Shown here in pieces: positions 17,789 to 26,989 of a stretch of DNA of 64,000 nucleotides (positions are counted from its first letter, which is position 1; each line of letters opens with the position of its first letter). Source of the DNA: ENR-C587 sp942493235. GTDB taxonomy: Bacteria; Bacteroidota; Ignavibacteria; Kapaibacteriales; UBA2268. The translations under genes and the position numbers were made by a program. Where the stretch lies: contig OW818676.1 in NCBI GenBank assembly GCA_942493235.1, positions 3,286,001-3,350,000 on the forward strand. Reading direction: 5' to 3'. Below the pieces are notes generated by a model, which saw nothing but the letters and a program-made list of their open reading frames with translations, ran no database searches and had not been told where the DNA came from.

Positions 17789-18359
17789 TCATTAGACTTT
17801 GTATATTTTGAATAATGTAATTTATCTCTTCTCTTGAAGAATCCGCCGGAATATTTATAGTATCAGACAATGTAATCTCGCATTTTGCAAAGGGATAAGG
17901 AAATTGAAATTTATCCCAGCTTCGGGAAAATTGTTTTTTTGAATAAATTTTTACTTTTGTAAATATAATTGGTACCCTTGCTCTTGAAGCGGCAACTACA
18001 GCTCCGGGCTTAAATTCGTAAATCGGACCTTTGGGACCATCTGGAGTAATTAATAGATAGGATTTTACGGCATTGGCAACTATCTGCTCTAATACTTCTT
18101 TACCGCCTTTAGATGAAGAGCCACGAAGCAATGTAAATCCCCATTTCTCTAATAAATCCGACAGGAGCTGTCCATCTCTGCTTTTGCTGACTACCGCAAT
18201 CGGATTTCTGTTTTTAAACAATTTCCAAACAGGTAGCATTGACCCGTGCCAAAATACTACTATTGAGGGTGTCGGCGGGAAATCGCCGATTATTTTTATT
18301 CTCCAAGTCTTACTAATTAAATTAATCAGACTTACAGCAATACTATTACGCAATTGCAT
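17781..18359 (-). CDS. Lysophospholipid acyltransferase family protein (DUF374)
   Basis: 192 residues. DUF374 blocks are clear: PSIVVFWHGSMLPVWKLF, VVSKSRDGQLLSDLLEKWGF, RGSSSKGGKEVLEQI, LLITPDGPKGPIYEFKPGAV. Members resemble LPLAT acyltransferases and are usually coded next to lipid A genes, as here before lpxK. It may add an acyl chain to lipid A or a related lipid; the substrate is not established. It overlaps the small membrane protein gene upstream by 14 bases and lpxK downstream by 8. Confidence 0.88.
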   Translation of the reverse strand: MQLRNSIAVSLINLISKTWRIKIIGDFPPTPSIVVFWHGSMLPVWKLFKNRNPIAVVSKSRDGQLLSDLLEKWGFTLLRGSSSKGGKEVLEQIVANAVKSYLLITPDGPKGPIYEFKPGAVVAASRARVPIIFTKVKIYSKKQFSRSWDKFQFPYPFAKCEITLSDTINIPADSSREEINYIIQNIQSLMNA

Positions 18360-18645
18360 TTTCTGTTTTTTGTTTATCTTTTACAAAAAAGAAATAAAAG
18401 AAAAATGCTTCGGGAATTGCCAATAACACTAAAGATAAAGTATCTCTATTGAAATATATGGTTTCCCAAGCCTGTGGCATAATAATTCTTGCAATTGGAC
18501 CGGTCAAAGCCCAGCCGATTGTAAAAACCAAACCAATAACTAAAACGGCTAAAATGCCTTCTTTTGTGCTGTGTTTTTGCCAATTTTTGGTAAAAGCATA
18601 TAAAGCACCAACAAAATGTAAATGGAAAATTAGAATTTCAATCAT
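18346..18645 (-). CDS. Small integral membrane protein, unknown
   Basis: 99 residues with about three hydrophobic spans (IEILIFHLHFVGALYAF, ILAVLVIGLVFTIGWAL, LSLVLLAIPEAFFFYFFFV) and a charged, Lys-rich C-terminus. I do not recognise the family. It is the first gene of the operon with the DUF374 acyltransferase, lpxK and rel and overlaps the next gene by 14 bases, which argues that it is real and may have an envelope role. Confidence 0.65.
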   Translation of the reverse strand: MIEILIFHLHFVGALYAFTKNWQKHSTKEGILAVLVIGLVFTIGWALTGPIARIIMPQAWETIYFNRDTLSLVLLAIPEAFFFYFFFVKDKQKTENAIA

Positions 18646-18702
18646 TTTTTATTATATTTGCTTATTAATAAAATACAAAAATACAAAAAAGATTGGAAAG
18701 TT

Positions 18703-19038
18703 ATGGAAAAAACAAAAGAATTTTACTTGGTTTATCTGACTACAGATAATTATGACAGTGCTCAACACATTGCACGCATCATTGTAACCGAGAAATTAGC
18801 TGCTTGCTGCACTATAGTTCCCAATTTGATTTCGATTTATGGCTGGAAAGGAGCTATCCAAGAATCTCACGAATATCAGCTAATTTTTAAAACAAAAAAA
18901 AGCGTTCTTGAAGATTTAGAAAAAAGAATTCTTGAACTGCATTCTTATGAAGTGCCGGAAATTATTGCTGTGCCGGTCGATAGTGTTAATAAAGATTATC
19001 TAAAATGGTTTAAAGATGTATTAGAAGAGATTGCTTGA
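18703..19038 (+). CDS. cutA: Divalent-cation tolerance protein CutA
   Basis: 111 residues from the ATG at 18703, which has GGAAAG at a good distance; a TTG at 18658 would add 15 residues not typical of the family. CutA features: YLTTDNYDSAQHIARIIVTE, KLAACCTIVPNLISIYGWKG, and the C-terminal HSYEVPEIIAVPVDS with the conserved Glu and aromatic. CutA forms a PII-like trimer; the link to copper tolerance is old and the true role is unclear. A TATATTTG box lies at 18653-18660. Confidence 0.93.
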   Translation: MEKTKEFYLVYLTTDNYDSAQHIARIIVTEKLAACCTIVPNLISIYGWKGAIQESHEYQLIFKTKKSVLEDLEKRILELHSYEVPEIIAVPVDSVNKDYLKWFKDVLEEIA

Positions 19039-19170
19039 TTCTCGGCATAGATTTTAATTCCTCTCACTTACAATTATTTGTACAATAATGTAAGTGTTAG
19101 TTTTTTGTATAATGCTTAATTTGTATTGTAATTTATTTGTATTGTAATTAAATCTTTAATAGGAGAAATT

Positions 19171-19929
19171 ATGCTTAATCCTGCGGAAATTGCAAAAAAA
19201 ATCGAATCTTTATTAGAATTGAATTATAATATTGTCGGGCATTATTATACCGATGATGTACCGGAGAATACAGTAAAATTCAAAACTCCCGGTAACGGAT
19301 GCATTATGTCGCTAATATTCTCCGCTGCAAACGGCAAAACTGTCAGCTTCAATAAAGATACTGCCGGATGGAATTGCTCGGCATACTATCTGGGATATAG
19401 AACAGATATATTTCCCGGAATTGAGTATTTTCTCTCTAACGGATCTACTAAAATGCTCGGCAGAGAGGCTGAGAGATTCACCGAATCACCTGTAACAGCT
19501 CAAGCCAGCGTTGATAATTTACTTGCTGAGCAGCTCGAGACACGGACTGCAATATTCAAACCATTAAATAAATATGATGCTAACGAAAAACCCGAAAGTG
19601 TAATATTTTTCGTCAATCCTGACCATATTTCAGCATTGATATTTTTACTTCATTATAAAAATCCATTGGAGTTTGACAGAGTATTGACCGGATTTCTATC
19701 ATCATGTGCGGCTACCGTAACTATGCCATTAAGATTAGCCCGCTCAAATTCTAATAAAGTAGTTTGGGGGCATCACGATATATCAGCTCGTACTCGCACA
19801 CCTAAAGACTTAATGACCCTATCTATGCCCTATACGGTTCTTGAATCCATTGCCGAGATTATAGATGACAGCTTTGTAATCACTCATCTTTGGCAAGAAA
19901 TATTAAAGAGAAATAGGAAAGAAGTGTAA
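19171..19929 (+). CDS. DUF169 family protein
   Basis: 252 residues, soluble. Family-like text: VKFKTPGNGCIMSLIFSAANG, a Cys-rich turn GWNCSAYYLGY, FFVNPDHISALIFLLHY, and SSCAATVTMPLRLA near the end. DUF169 (COG2043) proteins are found in many anaerobes and archaea and have no firmly known function; conserved Cys residues suggest metal or redox chemistry. It has an AGGAG site ahead of the ATG and stands alone; a repeat block begins directly after its stop. Confidence 0.75.
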   Translation: MLNPAEIAKKIESLLELNYNIVGHYYTDDVPENTVKFKTPGNGCIMSLIFSAANGKTVSFNKDTAGWNCSAYYLGYRTDIFPGIEYFLSNGSTKMLGREAERFTESPVTAQASVDNLLAEQLETRTAIFKPLNKYDANEKPESVIFFVNPDHISALIFLLHYKNPLEFDRVLTGFLSSCAATVTMPLRLARSNSNKVVWGHHDISARTRTPKDLMTLSMPYTVLESIAEIIDDSFVITHLWQEILKRNRKEV

Positions 19930-19930
19930 A

Positions 19931-20013
19931 GCCCTCCCCTTGGGGAGGATTTGGGAGGGGTTGAAAGGTTTTTCAGACACCTGAAGCACTACGCAGAGCA
20001 TAGTGCGGAGACG
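19931..20013 (+). repeat. GC-rich composite repeat, copy B1
   Basis: Begins with the hairpin CCTCCCCTTGGGGAGG, continues TTGGGAGGGGTTGAAAGG, and ends with the hairpin GCACTACGCAGAGCATAGTGC-like segment and GGAGACG. Matches B2 (23129-23204, inverted) and B3 (42812-42893). Confidence 0.8.
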
Positions 20014-20044
20014 TACATATTGCCAATTCCCTACTCTCAAATAT

Positions 20045-20065
20045 CTATTCCCTATCCCCAAACCC
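20045..20065 (+). repeat. Heptanucleotide repeat, short array
   Basis: Three consecutive 7-base units of the form CTATTCC, CTATCCC, CAAACCC, directly before the end of the convergent MATE gene. Same family as 56453-56542 and 60947-60988. Confidence 0.55.
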
Positions 20066-20070
20066 CGATT

Positions 20071-21435
20071 TTAAATATTACTTACACTAAGCTCTTCAAA
20101 TACTATTTTACTTTGCTTTCTGTAAGTCATAAATCCGAGTAAACCGGCAATACTATTTGCTAAAAATGCTGAAATATAAATACCCCAAATTCCAAACAAA
20201 TAAGTAAATAAAATTGCAAATGGAATATAAGCAAAAAATACTCGCGTTAGGGTTATCATTGCCGAATGAAATGGTTTATTAAAGACATTTAGAGCTATTC
20301 CGGCAATAAACATAAACCCCATTAATCCGTAACTAAGCGGAACTATATAAAAATAACTTTTGAAATATTCGATTACTATCGGGTCTCTGCTAAATCCGAG
20401 AACAATATATCCGGAGCAAGTAATAAGTATTAAAGCTAAAAATGCCCCCCAATATAATGAAAATTGAAAAGCTTTACGCATACCTGTTTTGATTCTGCCA
20501 AAGTTTTTTGCTCCGAGATTTTGACCGACAAAGGGAGACATTGCTACAGCTATTGCTATTAATACTGTAACCGACATAGCCTCTATTCTCTCTGCCACGG
20601 AAATAGCGGCTACAGCTTCTTTTCCAAATTTAGCGGCAATATGAATAATAATAGCAAATCCAATCGGAACAATAATATTTGTTGCCGCAGACGGCACTCC
20701 TATATATAGTATTTTTTTCCAAGACTCGAGCATTAGCCTAAATCCGGGATAATTTTTTGATATTATTTTATCTTTTACTACTAATACATATAATGAAGCA
20801 AATAGTACAAATACTCTTGAGATAACTACTGCAATTGCAGCACCTTTAAATCCCATAGCCGGGATTGGGCCGAAGCCAAATATCATTATCGGGTCTAATA
20901 ATGTATTAAATATAAGAACTAATATCATCATTATACTTGAAGTACGCGTATCACCGATAGCAGTAAATGCCGCATTACCAATCATTGGGAAAACCGCAAA
21001 TACACTCCCTAAATACCATATATTCATATACTCTTTTATAAAAGGCAATGTGTCATCTTTGGCACCTATTAACCGAAAAACCGGGTCAATAGTAAAAAGA
21101 CCAATTATTGAAATTAACAATACTAATGAAACTGCCAATATTAAAGCATCAGTAGTATATCTGCGAGCCAATTCAATATCTTTTGCACCATAGGCTTTGG
21201 CTACGACTGCAGATACACCGTTGCCTATACCGATAGCTATTCCGTTAATTAAAAATATAACCGGGAAAATAAATCCAAATGAAGCAAGCTGCAAAGTGCC
21301 CAATTTCCCGATAAAATACGCATCAACCAAACTAACGCCAATCACACTTAGAAAACCATATATCATTGGAATTGAAAGCTGAATAATAACTTTTGATATA
21401 TTGCCTTCTAATATGTTGACTCTTCCCTTTTTCAT
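20071..21435 (-). CDS. MATE-family efflux transporter
   Basis: 454 residues, about 12 membrane spans in two homologous halves. N-half: VIIQLSIPMIYGFLSVIGVS, YFIGKLGTLQLASFGFIFP, GIGNGVSAVVAKAYG; C-half: VGQNLGAKNFGRIKTGMRKA. MATE pumps expel cationic drugs or other organics with a Na+ or H+ gradient. The conserved QNLGA and 'GNG' motifs are intact. Monocistronic on the minus strand, divergent from rfbA. Substrate not predictable. Confidence 0.93.
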   Translation of the reverse strand: MKKGRVNILEGNISKVIIQLSIPMIYGFLSVIGVSLVDAYFIGKLGTLQLASFGFIFPVIFLINGIAIGIGNGVSAVVAKAYGAKDIELARRYTTDALILAVSLVLLISIIGLFTIDPVFRLIGAKDDTLPFIKEYMNIWYLGSVFAVFPMIGNAAFTAIGDTRTSSIMMILVLIFNTLLDPIMIFGFGPIPAMGFKGAAIAVVISRVFVLFASLYVLVVKDKIISKNYPGFRLMLESWKKILYIGVPSAATNIIVPIGFAIIIHIAAKFGKEAVAAISVAERIEAMSVTVLIAIAVAMSPFVGQNLGAKNFGRIKTGMRKAFQFSLYWGAFLALILITCSGYIVLGFSRDPIVIEYFKSYFYIVPLSYGLMGFMFIAGIALNVFNKPFHSAMITLTRVFFAYIPFAILFTYLFGIWGIYISAFLANSIAGLLGFMTYRKQSKIVFEELSVSNI

Positions 21436-21507
21436 CTCATACTTTCATATTTAAAAATTCAGACTATATGAAGAATTATGAACTGTATTATTTTAACAAT
21501 TTTTTAT

Positions 21508-21515
21508 TATCTTTG
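21508..21515 (+). promoter_or_regulatory. Bacteroidetes-type -7 box upstream of rfbA
   Basis: TATCTTTG fits the TAnnTTTG consensus of the Bacteroidetes housekeeping sigma factor and lies 45 bases before the rfbA ATG. The -33 element is not obvious, so this is tentative. Confidence 0.35.
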
Positions 21516-21559
21516 TATTTTTGTAAAAGACAATTTTAATTTCAGTAACAAATAAAAAT

Positions 21560-22441
21560 ATGAAAAACACCAAAGGTATAATTTTAGCGGGCGGTAGTGG
21601 CACTCGGCTCTATCCATTAACAGCTGTATTTAGTAAACAATTGCAGGTAATTTATGATAAGCCGATGATTTACTATCCACTTGCTACATTAATGCTTGCC
21701 GGAATTAAAGAAATTTTGATAATTACTACTCCGCTTGATATTGATAATTTCCGTAAATTACTTGGCGATGGCACTCAATGGGGCATTCAATTAACCTATA
21801 TTGTTCAAGTCGAACCCAAAGGAATAGCTGAAGCATTCATCTACGGAGATGATTTCATAGATGATTCACAAGTAGTATTAGTATTAGGCGATAATGTTTT
21901 CTATGGTAAATTAGATTTTATTCGCAATGCAATTAATAACAATACAGGAGCTACTATTTTCGGCTATCCGGTTAATAATCCGTCAGCTTATGGTGTAGTC
22001 GAATTCGGTAATAATAAAGTAATTAGCATCGAAGAAAAGCCTAAAATTCCAAAATCAAAATATGCGATTCCGGGTATTTATGTATTTGATAATCGAGTAG
22101 TCGAAATCGCAAAGAGTATTAAGCCCGGACCAAGGGGCGAACTTGAAATCACTGATGTTCAAAAAGAGTACCTGAAAATAAATGAATTGAATGTAGAAAT
22201 TATTGGCAGAGGTATAGCGTGGCTTGATACTGGAACTCCTGAAAGCCTATTGGATGCCGGCACCTTTATTCATGCTATTGAAGCCAGACAGGGAACTAAA
22301 ATCGCCTGTCTTGAAGAGATTGCCCTTAATCAGAAGTTTTTAACTACTGACCAGTATATTACGACAATTAACAAATTACCAAATTGCTCTTATCGAGATT
22401 ATTGTTTAAAAATTTATGAGGATTATCGAAATGAAATTTAA
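21560..22441 (+). CDS. rfbA: Glucose-1-phosphate thymidylyltransferase RfbA/RmlA
   Basis: 293 residues, normal length. Nucleotide-binding start GIILAGGSGTRLYPLT, KQLQVIYDKPMIYYPLATLM, GDNVFYG, FGYPVNNPSAYGVVEF, and IEEKPKIPKSKYAIPGIYVF. It makes dTDP-glucose for dTDP-rhamnose and other deoxysugars of O-antigen or capsule. The other rml genes (rfbB, rfbC, rfbD) are not here, so the pathway is scattered. Its last bases overlap the start of the M15 peptidase gene. Confidence 0.96.
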   Translation: MKNTKGIILAGGSGTRLYPLTAVFSKQLQVIYDKPMIYYPLATLMLAGIKEILIITTPLDIDNFRKLLGDGTQWGIQLTYIVQVEPKGIAEAFIYGDDFIDDSQVVLVLGDNVFYGKLDFIRNAINNNTGATIFGYPVNNPSAYGVVEFGNNKVISIEEKPKIPKSKYAIPGIYVFDNRVVEIAKSIKPGPRGELEITDVQKEYLKINELNVEIIGRGIAWLDTGTPESLLDAGTFIHAIEARQGTKIACLEEIALNQKFLTTDQYITTINKLPNCSYRDYCLKIYEDYRNEI

Positions 22442-23057
22442 GTTTTTTCTATTATTGGCATTAGTACCTTTGGTATTAATTGGGAAATCAACTAATAAAG
22501 ATAAAAGTAAAGATAAAGTCATCATTGACTGTAGCTATACTTTCGAGGAAGCTATTAAAGGGACTAAAGCCCCGCAAGATGTAATTGACCAGCTATGCTT
22601 ATTAGAAGTAGAGTATATATCTTTAGACGGTAAACATCACCGTGGACAATTAGTCGTCAATAAAGAATTAAAAGACGAAGTTAAAACTGTATTCGATATG
22701 ATGTTAAAAGATAAATTTCCTATTAAAAAAGTAATTCCGATTGTTAAATATAATTGGTCTGACGATGCCTCAATGGCAGATAATAATTCATCATCTTTCT
22801 GTTATAGAACTATTGCCGGCACTAATAGACCATCTCAGCATGCTCTCGGAAGAGCCGTAGATATTAATCCTCTCTTTAATCCCGTTGTAGAGGGTGCTAT
22901 AATTACCCCTAAAGCAGGGAAATATGACATCAAACGCCCTGGCACTTTACTTGCTGACGGAGCTTATGTAAAGAAGTTTATTGAAATGGGCTGGCGATGG
23001 GGTGGCAATTTCAATGATTACAAGGATTATCATCACTTCGATAAAAAGAATGTTTAG
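22431..23057 (+). CDS. M15-family peptidoglycan peptidase, exported
   Basis: 208 residues from the ATG at 22431 (AGGA nine bases before it); ATG at 22416 gives five more. N-terminal signal MKFKFFLLLALVPLVLIG. The M15 zinc motifs are present: SQHALGRAVDINP (HxxxxxxD) and YKDYHHFD near the C-terminus. Relatives are D-Ala-D-Ala carboxypeptidases or L-Ala-D-Glu peptidases that trim peptidoglycan in the periplasm. The gene overlaps the 3' end of rfbA by 11 bases, implying co-expression of two envelope functions. Confidence 0.88.
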   Translation: MKFKFFLLLALVPLVLIGKSTNKDKSKDKVIIDCSYTFEEAIKGTKAPQDVIDQLCLLEVEYISLDGKHHRGQLVVNKELKDEVKTVFDMMLKDKFPIKKVIPIVKYNWSDDASMADNNSSSFCYRTIAGTNRPSQHALGRAVDINPLFNPVVEGAIITPKAGKYDIKRPGTLLADGAYVKKFIEMGWRWGGNFNDYKDYHHFDKKNV

Positions 23058-23128
23058 ATTATATAAGGGAAATAGTTGAAAGTTATAAAGTTATAAAGTT
23101 TGTAAAGTTATAAAGTAGGAAGTTGCAG

Positions 23129-23204
23129 GTCTCCGCACTATGCTCTGCGTAGTAAGGCTGGTGGCTGGAAATCTTTCAACCCCACCCAAACCCTCCCCAA
23201 GGGT
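23129..23204 (-). repeat. GC-rich composite repeat, copy B2
   Basis: Inverted copy of B1/B3: GTCTCCGCACTATGCTCTGC, then CTTTCAACCCCACCCAAACC and CTCCCCAAGGG. The preceding 23070-23128 contains AAAGTTATAAAG units and AGGAAGTTGCAGG, the reverse complement of the tail found in the 42.9-43.1 kb tandem repeat. Confidence 0.75.
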
Positions 23205-23288
23205 AATGACACTAAGATAAAATTTATAATATCAAAAATATTTGTTATATTTGTATGTATTTGTTTTTAAATATAACAGGAATATAAA

Positions 23289-24283
23289 ATGGAACTAAAT
23301 GAATCACTTCAAAAAAGCCACTTGATACACGAGGCATTAAAAACAGATTTGTCATCAGTATTAAATGAGGAATATCCTTTTGAATTAGTAGAGCAATTAA
23401 CAGAAAAGACAAGTCGCAATAGAGTATTTCCTGCATCAATAACATTGCTGACATTGATAAAAGCAAATCTAAGCGGAGACAAGAGTCTGAAGAATGCGTT
23501 ATTTATATATAATAAGAGCCACGAAGAAATAAAAACCAATATAGAACAAATAGAAGAAGAAAACAAAAAGAAAGTAAGAGAAAAACGAAGAGGAAGGCCA
23601 AGCTCTCACGAATTAAAAATACAAAAGAGCAAGAAGCAGTCTATATCTACAAGTACATCGGCATTTGCACAAGCACGAAACAGGATAGAAGAAAGAATAA
23701 TACGAGAAGTATATAATGAATCAGTAAAAGTAAATTCACCTACTCAGCATCTCAAATTTCATGGCAGAGAAGTGTATATCACAGATGGTACTTATCTACA
23801 AATGCAAGATACTAAAGAAATAGTAAAGAAATATGAAAAAAAGAATCCAATGGCTATCCTCGTGGTTTATTAAGTGCAATAGTACATCAAGGAAGTGTCA
23901 AAATAGCTGATTTTGTATTAGATTCAGATTCTAAAAGTGAGCTTGAGCTTTTAAGTAGCTTAATAGAGAATATTCCAAGTGGGAGCCTATTATTAGCCGA
24001 TGATCTATATAATTGTAACGCAATATTTATTCAATTAATTAATAAATCGATAGATATAATAGTACCGGGAAAACGTAAACGGAATTATAAAGTAATAAAC
24101 ACTATAGCCCCCAATGACGAGATAGTTGAACTATCGGCAGAGAAAAAAAAATCGAAAATAATGCAAAAGCTAAATATAGAAGATCAGGCAATATTATTGC
24201 GTAGAATAGAGTTTGAAGACGTGAATGTAGAGGGTAGAAAGTTAGTTTTATTTACTACAATATTAGATAAAAACATACCAAAA
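23289..24283 (+). pseudogene. IS4-type transposase, frameshifted and truncated
   Basis: An intact frame covers 23289-23873 (194 residues, ends ...KKNPMAILVVY). One base appears lost near 23850: the next frame continues as GYPRGLLSAIVHQGSVKIAD and runs to the IS21 boundary at 24284. Family features: an N-terminal helical region with a Lys/Arg-rich linker (KKKVREKRRGRPSS), first catalytic Asp in VYITDGTYLQMQD, second in SLLLADDLYNC, then IIVPGKRKRNYKVI and APNDEIVEL. The last third with the catalytic Glu is missing. No continuation was found on the far side of the IS21 element. TATATTTG at 23246-23253 could be its promoter. Confidence 0.85.
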
Positions 24284-24286
24284 TGT

Positions 24287-24332
24287 CCATTTCGGACAAA
24301 GGGTACCAGGTGTTTCGCTCAAAGGGTACCAC
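24287..24332 (+). repeat. IS21 left terminal repeats, two 23-bp units
   Basis: GGTACC cores at 24302 and 24325, 23 bases apart, each preceded by a TTTCGnnCAAAG segment. They are the inverted counterparts of the right-end array. Confidence 0.8.
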
Positions 24333-24397
24333 TATAGCCAACCAAAAATTCAATACAAAAATAATAAATTCTTACCTCTTGTAGCATCTTTTTTTTC

Positions 24398-25110
24398 TTA
24401 TATTTTCTTTCTAAGCGAAGGCCCTTTTAATTCCAATTTGTAAGCATTCTGTCGAGAACGGCATCTGCAATAGTAGAGTCATCAATCAGATCGTGCCATT
24501 TGCTAATTGGCAACTGTGAAGTAACAATAGTCGCCCTCTTACCATATCTGTCTTCAATGATTTCTAAAAGGTCGAGCCGATTTTGAGTGTCAAGTTTAGC
24601 AAGCCCAAAATCATCAAGAATAAGCAAATCCTGACGTGCAATTTTTTCAATTTCTTTGATATAAGTATTGTCAGAACGTCTCATTTTCAAGCTACTTAGC
24701 AGTTTTGATAAATTGTAATAAACTGTTTTGTATCCCATAAAGCAAGCTTGATTTCCCAGAGCAGAGGCGATATGACTTTTACCAACTCCCGTTGCTCCGG
24801 TAATAATAATATTTTCTTTCTTTTCAATAAAATCACAACTTGCAAGCCTTAAAAAAGTGTTACGGTCTAAGTTCCTTTCTGTATTGCAATTTACTTCTTC
24901 AGTGCAAGATTGATAGCGGAACTTTGCCGTTTTAATAAGATTTTGTAATTTCTTGTTTTGCCTATCGTCCCACTCGGATTGCACTAAATAATTGACTAAT
25001 TCATCGTTTGTCATTTCCTGACTTGCTCTACTTGTAAGCAATACTTCGTAAGCTCTTACTATACCGTATAGTTTCATCTGGTTGAGCTTTGTAATTGTTT
25101 GATTTTGCAT
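24398..25110 (-). pseudogene. istB: IS21 helper ATPase IstB, 3' frameshift
   Basis: The open frame 24427-25110 codes 227 residues: N-terminal helical IstB region, Walker A GATGVGKSH, LLILDDFGLAKLD as Walker B, and TSQLPISKWHDL with DRML near the end. It stops at NWN, but the usual IstB end (KLELKGPSLRKKI, then stop at 24398) is readable in another frame, so the last ~15 residues are lost. IstB assists IstA in target choice. Unusually, 127 bases separate it from istA, whereas the two often overlap. Confidence 0.85.
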
Positions 25111-25237
25111 TTTTAATTTCCTATTGTAATTGATTTATGCTTTAAATAATATTTATTGTAATTGTATTATCATTGTCGAATATTTAATTTTTTCGCGAGA
25201 TATAAGTGTTTATATACTATGTACTTTGTAAATATCC

Positions 25238-26788
25238 TCATATCTTACCGTAATATTGTGCTCCTCTTATATTTTCATGATTCGGGGTTTGATATTCAAT
25301 TTCATCTTCTAATGATATTTTATCATAATTGCTTGCCAAAATGTTTTTTATAGTCCTATAGTTATAACTGTTGAACTGTATCGCTCTGTTGCAGGCTCGG
25401 TTCAATCGCTCGTAACCAACTTTCTTTCCATAACTTAATATGCCGATACAGGACTTATAAGCCTGTTCGGGATGCTTCTTAGAACTGAGTACTTCATTGA
25501 TTACTGTTTCAGTTTCTGCTCCAATTGCTCTTGCCCAAGTAATGAACTTCTCAGGGCTCCATTGGCTGACAAATTGATGAGTGCTCGGTAAATGTTCGGC
25601 ATTAGTCGTATATTGATATTTTCCGTAATTCCTTTGGTGATATGCGATTCGCTCTCCTTTGCAATAGATGGATAAGGCAGAGTTTGTGTATTGTATTTTC
25701 ACTTTCTGCCCTATATAGCTGTAAGGAATACTATAATAATGCTCATCAACTCCGAACCATATATGAGAGTTTTTATAAACTGTTGCCTGAGAGTATCTCT
25801 TTATTTCATAGTTGATTATAGGTAATTCTTGTAGTTCTTGCTCTTCTATTTCTGTAAATAGTTCTCGTCGGCTATAGTCTTTATTTTGAAATTTAGTGTT
25901 GTTATGAATATCTAATTTTTCTAATATTCTTGTGTTTAAATCTTGAATCGAGAAAAATTGTTCATTTCTGAGTGTAGCAAATACTCTTGTATAGCTTATG
26001 TTAACTGCACTTTCTACCAATGCTTTATCTCTTGGCTTGTAACTCCTTGTCGGTAATATTGTTGTGTTATAGTGCTCAGAAAAATCAGCAAATATCATGT
26101 TTAACTCTGCTTCATATTTGCTTGCTTTAGTTACTGCGGCTTTTAAATTGTCGGGAACTATTGCCAATGGTACACCACCAAAATAGCGGAGGGCATTCTC
26201 TACTGCTTTAATAAAATGCTCTGTTTTCTGGCTCGGGACTGCCTCTATATAGGTTAATTGGCTTGCTCCTAATATTGCTATAAATACTTCAACTTCAATT
26301 ACTTCCGATGTCGCTTTATTTACATACTGTAACTTCTTACCTGTAAAATCCACATACATTTTGTCGCCGGATTTGTGCTCTAAGTGCATTGTTACTTCAT
26401 TGGCTTTTAACCAATTTTTATAATGTTGGCAATATTGTGTGTAATTATATCCATCTGGATGCCTGATTTTATACTCTGACCACAATAACTGCTTTGTTAC
26501 TCCCGTTCGCTTTAACTCCTTTTCTATTTCGGGGCATTGCTCTAATAATATTTGAAAGCGGTCTTTACTTGGTAATTCTTGATTTCTCATCAGTATTTCA
26601 AGCTCTCCTTCACTCTTTTGCTTGATTGTGTCGTAATCTATACCTATTGATTTATATAGCAATACGTATTTTGTTACGCATTTTCGGGATATGCCTAATA
26701 GCATGCATATTTCACGATAGCTTTTACCATCATTATGAAGTTTAATGATTTGTTTGATATTGTACATTTCTAAACCTTTGTTTGCCAT
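25238..26788 (-). CDS. istA: IS21 transposase IstA
   Basis: 516 residues, full length. N-terminal helix-turn-helix YREICMLLGISRKCVTKYV. DDE core: first Asp in GDKMYVDFTGKKL, second in LAIVPDNLKAAVTKA, Glu in RSYKPRDKALVESAVNISY. The C-terminal region (HIWFGVDEHYYSIPYSYIGQ) is typical of IstA. The enzyme cuts and joins IS ends and would bind the 23-bp repeats at 24287-24332 and 26875-26989. It looks intact although istB is damaged. Confidence 0.95.
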   Translation of the reverse strand: MANKGLEMYNIKQIIKLHNDGKSYREICMLLGISRKCVTKYVLLYKSIGIDYDTIKQKSEGELEILMRNQELPSKDRFQILLEQCPEIEKELKRTGVTKQLLWSEYKIRHPDGYNYTQYCQHYKNWLKANEVTMHLEHKSGDKMYVDFTGKKLQYVNKATSEVIEVEVFIAILGASQLTYIEAVPSQKTEHFIKAVENALRYFGGVPLAIVPDNLKAAVTKASKYEAELNMIFADFSEHYNTTILPTRSYKPRDKALVESAVNISYTRVFATLRNEQFFSIQDLNTRILEKLDIHNNTKFQNKDYSRRELFTEIEEQELQELPIINYEIKRYSQATVYKNSHIWFGVDEHYYSIPYSYIGQKVKIQYTNSALSIYCKGERIAYHQRNYGKYQYTTNAEHLPSTHQFVSQWSPEKFITWARAIGAETETVINEVLSSKKHPEQAYKSCIGILSYGKKVGYERLNRACNRAIQFNSYNYRTIKNILASNYDKISLEDEIEYQTPNHENIRGAQYYGKI

Positions 26789-26874
26789 TTACTGCTCAAT
26801 TATTAGTTGCAAAACTAATTATCTTCACAGCTAAATAAATTCCAATTATTTATTCTTTTGGCTGGCTTAGAAGT

Positions 26875-26989
26875 GGTAACCTTTCACCGAAATGAATGGT
26901 AACCTTTCACCGAAATGGGTGGTAACCTTTCACCGAAATGGGTGGTAACCTTTCACCGAAATGGGTGGTAACCTTTGAGCGAAATATCC
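26875..26989 (+). repeat. IS21 right terminal repeats, five 23-bp units
   Basis: GGTAACCTTTCACCGAAATG units begin at 26875, 26898, 26921, 26944 and 26967, exactly 23 bases apart; the outermost unit reads CTTTGAGCGAAAT instead. No spacers, so not a CRISPR. Confidence 0.92.

Noticed and set aside
19951..20142. Open frame of 63 residues
   Set aside because: It crosses a B repeat, a heptad array and the end of the MATE gene.
26875..26989. CRISPR-like regularly spaced repeat
   Set aside because: The 23-base units follow each other with no spacers and have inverted counterparts at the other end of an IS21 element, so they are transposase-binding repeats.
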